Below are positions 34,857 through 41,367 of a DNA stretch of 64,000 nucleotides, piece by piece. Every line of letters begins with the position of its first letter. The stretch's first letter is position 1. Under the pieces are notes generated by a model. The model was not told the origin of the DNA, ran no database searches, and worked only from the letters and a program-made list of their open reading frames with translations. The stretch is from Flavobacteriales bacterium (GTDB lineage: Bacteria > Bacteroidota > Bacteroidia > Flavobacteriales_F > PHOS-HE28). The DNA lies in the NCBI GenBank assembly GCA_020852835.1, contig JADZAC010000036.1, positions 22,948 to 86,947 on the forward strand, written 5' to 3'. A program made the position numbers and the translations under genes.

Positions 34857-36377
34857 ATGCGATCCTCTCATTTCATGGTCCTATGCCTTTTGGGCACGTT
34901 GGTCATCCTGCCGGGTTGTGCCTCCTTGCTCAACAAAGGGAACCAAGGCCTATCGATCACCAGCGAGCCATCCGGGGCCAAGGTGTACATCAACGGCGCG
35001 GAGGTGGGCTCAACGCCGTATGCGTACAACCTGGACAAGCCCACGGGAGATGCGGCGACCTTGGAGCTCCGCATGGACGGACGGCAACCGGTGACCGTGC
35101 AACTGCGGCCGAAACGCAAGAACACGGTGCTGCTGGCCGATGCGATGCTGCTGGGCATTCCCTATATCGCCGATGCCGGCAGCAGTTCCTTGTATGGTTT
35201 CCACGCACCGGAGTTGAAGCTGAACATGTACAAGGCCTGGCCCGAGGAACGGCAGCGGCTGGACCTCCCGGTAATGGTATTGGAGCACGCGTTGGCCCCT
35301 GGATCCGAACTGGGCCACGTTGGCGGGCAGGAACTAACCTTGGACAGCAAGGAGTTCGGCGACCTGCGCTACCCCGCCACGGCCACTTCCGCCATGGTGA
35401 AGGCCATGGACGGCACGTACCTGGAGGCGCACCAGGTGCGGCCGGGAACCACCAAGGGCAACGAGGAGATCCAACGGGCGAAGGTGTTGGTGAAGCCCCT
35501 GCTCAAGGGCGTGGCCATGCAACTTGAAGAGAAGGACCATGTGGTGTTCGGCCACGTGCACGTCGAACTGGACTGGCGGTTCTACAACGGCATGGACAAT
35601 GACAGTGTGCTTTTCACCATCAGCAAGGCTACGGACTGGCCTGTTCATTCCGGGTACCGGAGGGAAGTGTTCTCCGCGGCAATGCAGGATGCCGCCCGGC
35701 AGCTGTTGGATGAGGAGGGCCTTTATGATCGGATCGCGGCGGCCACCATCACCGGAAGGGAGCGCTCCAAGGGGGAGGTCATCCAACTGGCCCGGCCGTC
35801 CACGATCAGCTTCACCGACCGCAATGCCATGATCCCCGCCTTGGTGAAGGGCGTGGTGACCGTGGAGATGAAGGACGGCCACGGCAGCGGCTTCCTGATC
35901 ACCAATGATGGCCATATCATCACCAATGCGCACGTGGTGGGCACCGGCGCCACGGCCAAGGTGCGCTTTGAACAGGGCTTCAGCCTGGATGGCCAGGTGG
36001 TGAAGGTGAACCGTGATTTCGATCTGGCCTTGATCAAGGTGCCCGGCAATGACCTGCCCGCGCTGGCTTTGGGCAATGATGCGGACCTGCAGCTCGGCCA
36101 GGAGCTCTATGCCATAGGTACCCCATTGGACAAGTCGCTGGGGCAAACGGTAACGCGCGGGATCTTGAGCGGCAGGCGCGAGATCGAAGGCTGCAAGTAC
36201 CTGCAAACGGATGTGCCCATCAACCCGGGAAACAGCGGCGGGCCGTTGATCGGTGCCGACGGTAAGGTGATGGGCGTGGCCACCCTGAAGATCAAGGCCG
36301 CGGGCGTGGAAGGCATCGGTTTCGGCGTGCCCATCACCACCGCCTTGGAAATGTTGAACATCGAATTCCTGAAGTGA
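34857..36377 (+). CDS. PEGA-domain lipoprotein fused to a trypsin-like serine protease
   Basis: A 506-residue envelope lipoprotein. The lipobox is LPGCAS after a short signal peptide. A PEGA-type beta domain follows (ITSEPSGAKVYINGAEVGST), then a middle region of unknown fold, then a C-terminal trypsin-like domain with all three catalytic residues visible: His in ITNAHVVG, Asp in NRDFDLALIKV and Ser in NPGNSGGPL. DegP-like peptidases lack the PEGA part, and no PDZ domain follows. The next gene overlaps by one base, suggesting a functional partner. The ORF track's 86-codon extension overlaps recJ and is discarded. Confidence 0.88.
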   Translation: MRSSHFMVLCLLGTLVILPGCASLLNKGNQGLSITSEPSGAKVYINGAEVGSTPYAYNLDKPTGDAATLELRMDGRQPVTVQLRPKRKNTVLLADAMLLGIPYIADAGSSSLYGFHAPELKLNMYKAWPEERQRLDLPVMVLEHALAPGSELGHVGGQELTLDSKEFGDLRYPATATSAMVKAMDGTYLEAHQVRPGTTKGNEEIQRAKVLVKPLLKGVAMQLEEKDHVVFGHVHVELDWRFYNGMDNDSVLFTISKATDWPVHSGYRREVFSAAMQDAARQLLDEEGLYDRIAAATITGRERSKGEVIQLARPSTISFTDRNAMIPALVKGVVTVEMKDGHGSGFLITNDGHIITNAHVVGTGATAKVRFEQGFSLDGQVVKVNRDFDLALIKVPGNDLPALALGNDADLQLGQELYAIGTPLDKSLGQTVTRGILSGRREIEGCKYLQTDVPINPGNSGGPLIGADGKVMGVATLKIKAAGVEGIGFGVPITTALEMLNIEFLK

Positions 36378-37045
36378 TGCGGAAGCTGTTGCACGCCTTT
36401 CTCCTCGTTGTTGTTTCCGGCACCGCCGCTTCCGCGCAGTCCACCGCCATAAGGTTCATCCTGGGTGAAGGCCACGGGGTGTACGAATTGCCGCGTTTCG
36501 GGAACTACTGCATGGGCTTGGGAATGGACCGGTCCTTCAACGACAAGCTCACCGCAGGGCTGGACGTGACCTTCGATGTGGCCCATGCGCTGAAGACCGG
36601 TCCGGAGTATGTCTACCTCGATGTCTCCGGCAGTGCCATCGGCTACACCATGGAACCTTCCTTGTTCAGCATCAACTACCACACCGAATATGCGTTGGGC
36701 GAAGATGATGGCACACATGGATACATCGGCACGTACATCGGCATACGGCGCTTGAAGCAGGAATGGGCAAGCGATGGCACACTGTACTATAGCAGCAATG
36801 GGGACCTGATCGCCGTTCCTGCCCCGCCCCGTGAGGTTTCGAAGGTACTGGTGCCCCTGGGCATCCGGATGGGGGTGCGCGGCACCACGGACGGTGGTTT
36901 CATGGACCTGTACGGTGCCGTGGGTTACCAGATCGGTGGTGGAAAGAACCTCCTGACCGGGAATTTCGCACAGGCCGGAATGGAGTATGCGGAGACCTCG
37001 GCCCTGGCCTTCACCATCGGCTGGGCCTACGGGTTCGGCTGGTAG
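36377..37045 (+). CDS. Exported beta-barrel-like protein, partner of the PEGA-protease
   Basis: A 222-residue protein with a signal peptide (LHAFLLVVVSGTAASAQ) and repeated strands ending in aromatic residues: IRFILGEGHGVYELP, FSINYHTEYALG, HGYIGTYIGIRRL, DLYGAVGYQIGGG, and LAFTIGWAYGFGW at the C-terminus, the expected outer-membrane barrel ending. It is not recognised as a named family. The start ATG overlaps the protease-lipoprotein stop (TGATG), so the two are translationally coupled. Confidence 0.7.
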   Translation: MRKLLHAFLLVVVSGTAASAQSTAIRFILGEGHGVYELPRFGNYCMGLGMDRSFNDKLTAGLDVTFDVAHALKTGPEYVYLDVSGSAIGYTMEPSLFSINYHTEYALGEDDGTHGYIGTYIGIRRLKQEWASDGTLYYSSNGDLIAVPAPPREVSKVLVPLGIRMGVRGTTDGGFMDLYGAVGYQIGGGKNLLTGNFAQAGMEYAETSALAFTIGWAYGFGW

Positions 37046-37050
37046 GAGCA

Positions 37051-37100
37051 ATTCGCCGTTCTGCCAATCGATCGATCGGCAAATTGATGCGTTGGCGAAT
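37051..37100. repeat. Palindromic element between convergent genes
   Basis: ATTCGCC at the left end is matched by GGCGAAT at the right end, with an inner near-palindrome TGCCAATCGATCGATCGGCA. It fills the gap between convergent genes and may act as a bidirectional terminator. A similar CGCCAAT/GGCGAATTG-rich stretch lies at about 28419-28495. Confidence 0.5.
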
Positions 37101-37102
37101 GG

Positions 37103-38104
37103 TCAGCGCTCCGTCCACACCAGCTGGGCCACCGTGGCGCCTACGGCTTGCAAGCTTTCCTTGTCGATGTTGGCCAGGTTGTCATCATGGGTGTGCCAAG
37201 TGGGCGGGAAGCCTTGCGTGGCGGCGTCGTACGCGATGATGTCGATGCTGGGGATGCCGTATTCGTTCACGAACACATGGTCGTCCACGCCCACGTACTG
37301 GCGCGTTTCGCTGAGGAAACGGTTGCCGTGGCCCGCTGTGGCAGCCGCCTTCCACACTTTGTTCACGATGCCGGCGGCGTAGTGCATGCTGTAGGCTTCC
37401 TTCGGGAATACCGCATCCCTGCTGCCTACCATGTCCAGCAGGATCCCGAAGCGTGCCTTGTAGTTGGGCACATGCGGGTTCTTGGCCCAGTACTGCGTGC
37501 CCAGGCACCAGGTCTTCAAGCTCTCCTGCCCCAGGCCCATGGCGCCGTGCGGTTCGCCCATGTCCTCCACATCGGTAAAGAAGAGGTCCACGCCCACTTG
37601 CGGTGCTTGCTGGGCCAGGTGGCGGGCGATCTCCAGCAGAACGCCTACGCCGCTGCCACCGTCATTGGCACCATCAATGGGTTCGTTTTTCCGCGCAGGA
37701 TCCTGGTCGGCCATGGGGCGCGTGTCCCAGTGGGCAAAGAGCAGGATGCGGTCCGTCTTCTCCGGTTGCCAACTGGCGATGATGTTGCGCATGGGCACCT
37801 TCTGCCCGCTGTAAATGGTGACCTCCGCATTTTGCTCGATGACCGTGGCCCCGTAGCTTTTCAGCTTGGCCACCATCCAATCGCCGCAGGCCTTGTGCGC
37901 GGCGCTGCCCGGCACGCGCGGCCCGAAGGCCACCTGCTTGGCCACGAAGGCATACGCGCTGTCGCCGTTGAAGTGCGGGGGCGGGGGGAGGGCGGGGGCG
38001 GTTGCCTCAGGCTTGGTTACCACGGGCGTGGTTTCCGTTTGACAGGCGGCGAGCAATACAAGCACCAGGCCGAAGCCAAGAATGCGGTGGAGAATGGAGG
38101 GCAT
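37103..38104 (-). CDS. M28 family zinc peptidase / glutaminyl-cyclase-like lipoprotein
   Basis: A 333-residue exported lipoprotein (LAACQT lipobox) with an M28-type dinuclear zinc domain: AHWDTRPMAD, GANDGGSGVGVLLEIAR, DVEDMGEPHG and WHTHDDNLANI provide the metal ligands. The WDTRPxAD wording and the HDDNLxNID ending are typical of Bacteroidota glutaminyl-peptide-cyclase-like members, so cyclisation of N-terminal Gln is an alternative to peptidase activity. The ORF track's start 55 codons upstream reads through CCGCCAAG repeats; the ATG at 38104 precedes a proper lipoprotein signal. Confidence 0.88.
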   Translation of the reverse strand: MPSILHRILGFGLVLVLLAACQTETTPVVTKPEATAPALPPPPHFNGDSAYAFVAKQVAFGPRVPGSAAHKACGDWMVAKLKSYGATVIEQNAEVTIYSGQKVPMRNIIASWQPEKTDRILLFAHWDTRPMADQDPARKNEPIDGANDGGSGVGVLLEIARHLAQQAPQVGVDLFFTDVEDMGEPHGAMGLGQESLKTWCLGTQYWAKNPHVPNYKARFGILLDMVGSRDAVFPKEAYSMHYAAGIVNKVWKAAATAGHGNRFLSETRQYVGVDDHVFVNEYGIPSIDIIAYDAATQGFPPTWHTHDDNLANIDKESLQAVGATVAQLVWTER

Positions 38105-38151
38105 CGGGGTCAAAGTTCGTACGGGAATTTTATTGCGGGGAAATGCAGTTA

Positions 38152-38263
38152 CCGCCAAGACTCCAAGAGCGCCAAGGGTATGGAGTTGCAATTTCCGCCA
38201 AGACGCCAAGAGCGCCAAGGTTATGGAGTTGCGGTTACCGCCAAAACGCCAAGAGTGCCAAGG
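38152..38263 (+). repeat. Tandem 43-bp array of the CCGCCAAG repeat
   Basis: Three copies of CCGCCAAGACGCCAAGAGCG-type sequence lie at exactly 43-base spacing (starts 38152, 38195, 38238), separated by a conserved GTATGGAGTTGC-like spacer. They occupy the gap between the M28 peptidase and the GxxExxY pseudogene. The same core occurs in reverse orientation at 38726-38862 and inside cysS and dnaE. Confidence 0.9.
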
Positions 38264-38303
38264 ATACAACAGCTACGCTACCAAGAGCTCCTAGAGCAAT
38301 ACG

Positions 38304-38687
38304 CTATTCCTTGAGCCTGTTGGCAACCCGGCGGATCCCTTGGGTGACGAGTTTTTCGTTGAAGTTCACCAACAGACCAAGGCGGGTGTCGGAGAGCTTA
38401 AGGTAAGTGATCACCTGCGCCATGTGCACGGGCAGCAATGTTTCCACGGACTTGATCTCGATGATGAGCTTGCACTCCAGCCACAGGTCGATCCGATAGC
38501 CTATCTCCAAGTTCACACCCTTGTATTGCAATGGCAATGGCACTGGCCTTTCCACCTGCAGCCCGCGATCAACCAACTCGTACAACAGGCAATGCTCATA
38601 ACTGCTTTCCAACTACCCTGGCCCCAGCTCGCGGTGCACTTCGATCATGGCATCCACCGCATTAGCGGCAAGTTCATCTTCTGTCAT
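38304..38687 (-). pseudogene. GxxExxY protein gene with internal amber stop
   Basis: Reading from the ATG at 38687 gives MTEDELAANAVDAMIEVHRE, then LGPG, a TAG stop (38613-38615), then LESSYEHCLLYELVDRGL in the same frame. The GPG-L-LESxYE stretch is the GxxExxY signature, so the stop replaces what is normally a leucine codon. The rest is intact: a PD-(D/E)xK-like core (IDLWLECKLIIEIKSV) and LGLLVNFNEKLV. The ORF track sees only the 102 codons after the stop. It may be a true nonsense mutation, readthrough or a sequencing error. The gene is bracketed by oppositely oriented repeat arrays. Confidence 0.87.
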
Positions 38688-38725
38688 GGCGGACTGAAAG
38701 TAGCCTATCCCGGGTTACCACTTAT

Positions 38726-38862
38726 GCGCACTTTGCGCCTTGGCGGTGAAAGAATTCCAGAAGCCCTGTTCTCCTTGGCGCACTTTGCGCCTTGGCGGTG
38801 AAAGAATTCCAGAAGCCCTGTTCTTCTTGGCGCTCTTGGCGCCTTGGCGGTGAAAGATCATG
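38726..38862 (-). repeat. Tandem 52-bp array of the TTGGCGCCTTGGCGG repeat
   Basis: Two full units and a partial third begin at 38726, 38778 and 38830 (period 52), each with GCGCCTTGGCGGTGAAAG followed by an AATTCCAGAAGCCC spacer. It is the same repeat family as 38152-38263 in the opposite orientation and reaches the end of cysS, whose stop lies at its right edge. Confidence 0.9.
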
Positions 38863-40360
38863 ATCTCTCCCACACCACGCCCTCCTTCGTGTCCTTCACC
38901 GTGATGCCCAGCGCCGCCAACTTGTCGCGGATCAGGTCGCTCGTGGCGAAATCCTTGCGGTTCTTCGCATCGGCGCGCAGGCCCAGCAGCACGTCCATTA
39001 AACCGGCGTCCAGGCCCTCATCCTGCTTGGTTCCTGCTTCTTCCCGCAGGCCCAGCACCGCAAAGAGCATGGCGTCGTACAGCTTGCGCAAGGTGTCGAT
39101 GTCCGCCTGCGACAGCGCCACCGTGCCCGCCTTGGCTCCGTTGATCGCCCGTACGCCCTCGAAGAGCTGCGCGATCATCACCGGCGTGTTCAGGTCGTCA
39201 TTCATCGCCGCATGGCACGCATTCGCCAGGGCCTCCACATCGAAGCCTTCCGCCGCACTGCTTGGCGCGCTTGGCGTCTTGGCGGTGAATCCTTTCAGCA
39301 CCTCGTTCGCCGCCATCAGGCGCTGCAGGCCCTTTTCCGCCGCCTGCATGGCCGCATTGCTGAAATCCAGCGTGCTGGCGTAGTGGCACTGCAGCATGAA
39401 GAAGCGCACCGTCATGGCGGAGTAGCCGCGCTCCAACAATTTGTGGTTGCCGCTGATCAGCTCTTCCGGCGTGAAGCCGTTGCCCTCGCTCTTGGCCATT
39501 TTCCGGCCGTTCACCGTGAGCATGTTGCCGTGCATCCAGTAGCGCACTGGCGCGTGCCCGTCGGCGGCCACGCTCTGCGCGATCTCGCACTCGTGGTGCG
39601 GGAATTTCAGGTCCATGCCTCCGCCGTGGATGTCGAACGTTTGCCCCAGGTACTTGGTGCTCATCGCGCTGCACTCCAGGTGCCAGCCCGGAAAGCCTTC
39701 GCCCCAAGGGGAAGGCCAGTGCATCAGGTGGCCCTTTTCCGCTTTCTTCCACAGCGCAAAATCCAGCGGGCTGCGCTTCTCGTCCTGCCCCTCGGTGCCG
39801 CGCGTATTGGCCACCAGCTCGTCGATCTTCCGGCCGCTCAGCTCGCCGTAGGCATGCTTCTCCGCGTACTTCGGCACGTCGAAATACACCGAGCCGTTCA
39901 CCTCGTACGCATAACCGTTGGCCATGATGCGTTCGATCATGTCGATCTGCTCGATCAGGTGCCCGGTGGCGGTGGGCTCAATGCTCGGCGGCAGGATGTT
40001 GAACAGCCGCATCACGTCGTGGAAGCCGTTCGTGTACTTCTGCACGATCTCCATCGGTTCCAGCTGCTCCAGCCGGGCCCGCTTGGCGATCTTGTCCTCG
40101 CCCGCGTCCTCGTCGCCCACCAGGTGCCCCACGTCGGTGATGTTGCGCACGTAGCGCACCGTGTAGCCGATGTGGCGCAGCCAGCGCACCAGCACATCGA
40201 AGGTGAGGAAGCTGCGCACGTTGCCCAAATGCACGTCGCTGTACACCGTGGGGCCGCACACGTACAGGCCCACGTGCGGCGGGTTCAGCGGGATGAAGGG
40301 CTCCTTCTTCCGCGAAAGCGTGTTGGTGAGCTGGAAGGGATGGTCTTGCGCGTTGGCCAT
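38858..40360 (-). CDS. cysS: Cysteinyl-tRNA synthetase
   Basis: Class I synthetase charging tRNA-Cys. The 500-residue protein has the first zinc cysteine in [16 protein letters not shown], the HIGH-equivalent [13 protein letters not shown] with further zinc ligands, HHECEIAQS, and KMAKS as the KMSKS motif. The DALR and C-terminal helical region follows. An in-frame repeat adds [14 protein letters not shown] at about residue 357-370, encoded by the TTGGCG repeat at 39261-39289. The ORF track's 156-codon upstream extension is a shadow; the ATG at 40360 follows a promoter element by 5 bases. Confidence 0.95.
   Translation of the reverse strand: MANAQDHPFQLTNTLSRKKEPFIPLNPPHVGLYVCGPTVYSDVHLGNVRSFLTFDVLVRWLRHIGYTVRYVRNITDVGHLVGDEDAGEDKIAKRARLEQLEPMEIVQKYTNGFHDVMRLFNILPPSIEPTATGHLIEQIDMIERIMANGYAYEVNGSVYFDVPKYAEKHAYGELSGRKIDELVANTRGTEGQDEKRSPLDFALWKKAEKGHLMHWPSPWGEGFPGWHLECSAMSTKYLGQTFDIHGGGMDLKFPHHECEIAQSVAADGHAPVRYWMHGNMLTVNGRKMAKSEGNGFTPEELISGNHKLLERGYSAMTVRFFMLQCHYASTLDFSNAAMQAAEKGLQRLMAANEVLKGFTAKTPSAPSSAAEGFDVEALANACHAAMNDDLNTPVMIAQLFEGVRAINGAKAGTVALSQADIDTLRKLYDAMLFAVLGLREEAGTKQDEGLDAGLMDVLLGLRADAKNRKDFATSDLIRDKLAALGITVKDTKEGVVWERS
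39261..39289 (-). repeat. TTGGCG-type repeat inside cysS
   Basis: CTTGGCGCGCTTGGCGTCTT followed by GGCGGTGAA is a copy of the repeat found in tandem at 38152-38263 and 38726-38862. Its length keeps the cysS frame open and it encodes an Ala/Ser/Pro-rich surface-type segment. Confidence 0.85.
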
Positions 40361-40365
40361 GGCTG

Positions 40366-40373
40366 CAAAGTAA
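40366..40373 (-). promoter_or_regulatory. -7 promoter element for cysS
   Basis: Minus-strand TTACTTTG, one mismatch from TAnnTTTG, ends 5 bases before the ATG. Confidence 0.5.
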
Positions 40374-40433
40374 CGGGGCGCGGGCTTGGGAAAACCGGAA
40401 CCAAGAAGCAAGGGAGTGCGGAGCTTTGCTTTT

Positions 40434-40581
40434 GGCCGCCCGGGCGGGCTGTCCGCTGTAGTCCCGCGCGCCCGGGCCTGCGGGGGCGGCGCTCCGGGGT
40501 GCCCTCGTTCCTCGGGTCCTCCTCGCTGCACGCCTCCGCAGGGCCCGTCCGCGCGGGAGCTGCCGCTGCCATCCCTGGCGG
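40434..40581 (+). repeat. GC-rich dispersed repeat (copy 1), GGCTGTCCGCTGTAGTCCC type
   Basis: The 270-base gap before the Doc module is mostly one GC-rich block that includes GGGCTGTCCGCTGTAGTCCC, CCTCCTCGCTGCACGCCTCC and GGGAGCTGCCGCTGCC. A diverged copy occurs inverted at 46875-47045 with matching landmarks in the same order. The landmark resembles the GGCTTTCCGCTnCAATC repeats seen between genes of many Bacteroidota (from memory). ORFs across it look like shadows. Confidence 0.7.
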
Positions 40582-40615
40582 AAACTGCGCCGTGGCTCCG
40601 CTGCCTGCCGATGGC

Positions 40616-40623
40616 TAACTTTG
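40616..40623 (+). promoter_or_regulatory. -7 promoter element for the Doc module
   Basis: TAACTTTG, an exact TAnnTTTG match, ends 7 bases before the ATG at 40631. Confidence 0.6.
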
Positions 40624-40630
40624 GCAAACC

Positions 40631-40831
40631 ATGAGCACCAAGGAACTCAAGCAGTTGATGCTGGACCGCATCAAGGACATTCCGGACCAGGCCCCGGCAA
40701 GCATGGTGCAGCGCGTGTTGGACGCCATTGAAGAATTGGCCAAGGGTGAGCAAGCTTCCATGGAGCGCATGGCCAGGTTCTTCAAGAACATCGAGGAGGA
40801 TAAGGTCCTGCTCCAGCGCTTGGCCCAATGA
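40631..40831 (+). CDS. Putative antitoxin of a Doc module
   Basis: A 66-residue mostly helical, charged protein (MSTKELKQLMLDRIKDIPDQ to EEDKVLLQRLAQ) directly upstream of a Doc-type gene with a 4-base overlap. Size, position and charge fit a type II antitoxin, but no Phd or AbrB motif is visible, so its family is unrecognised. The antitoxin role is inferred only from the operon. Confidence 0.7.
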   Translation: MSTKELKQLMLDRIKDIPDQAPASMVQRVLDAIEELAKGEQASMERMARFFKNIEEDKVLLQRLAQ

Positions 40832-41208
40832 TCGGCCGGGGGGAAGCCCTGTTTTACCATGATGAGCTTATTCGCCGGTTCGGCGGTTCGCATGGGGTGC
40901 GCGACGAGGGCATTTTGGACGCATCATTGAACCGGCCTTTTGCGACGTTTGACGGCGTTGACCTCTTCCTTACCGCCATGGAAAAGGCTGCGGCCATGAT
41001 GCATGGCATCATCACCGGGCACCCGTTCATCGATGGGAACAAGCGCACCGACTTCGCGCTGGCACGGTTGATCCTTCAGGATGGAGACCTTGATATCCAT
41101 GCAGGGCGCGACGAAGAATACGACCTGGTCATCCGCGTGGCCACCGGCCAACTGGAGGTGGAGGAGGTCCACGTATGGATGAAGCCGCGGACCAAGCCGT
41201 TGAAGTAG
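40828..41208 (+). CDS. doc: Doc (death-on-curing) family Fic-fold toxin
   Basis: A 126-residue Fic-fold protein with the diagnostic HPFIDGNKRTDFALAR motif (Doc HxFxDxNKR), an N-terminal FYHDELIRRFGGSHGVRDEG and LDASLNRPFATF, the classic Doc arrangement. Doc kinases phosphorylate EF-Tu; whether this one does is not known. It has the catalytic His, Asn, Lys and Arg. It is coupled to the 66-residue upstream protein and lies between cysS and dnaE. Confidence 0.9.
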   Translation: MIGRGEALFYHDELIRRFGGSHGVRDEGILDASLNRPFATFDGVDLFLTAMEKAAAMMHGIITGHPFIDGNKRTDFALARLILQDGDLDIHAGRDEEYDLVIRVATGQLEVEEVHVWMKPRTKPLK

Positions 41209-41367
41209 TCGGTAGCTCATCTTCGGCCTTGCGCACCAAGGTTCCCGGCGCGTGACCTTGATGGGACGCTTCTTGCCATCGGTCTCCCGCAGGGGACCCT
41301 GAGGTCGTTGCGTGGTTCAAAACACGCTATCTTATCCGTCGGCGGATCGCCATAATAGCCGTCGATC

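Noticed and set aside
38105-38269. N-terminal extension of the M28 peptidase ORF
   Set aside because: It translates the CCGCCAAG repeat array; the lipoprotein signal begins at 38104.
38152-38862. Regularly spaced repeats resembling a CRISPR array
   Set aside because: Spacers between units are themselves conserved, unit number is low, and the core recurs singly inside protein genes; no cas genes are nearby.
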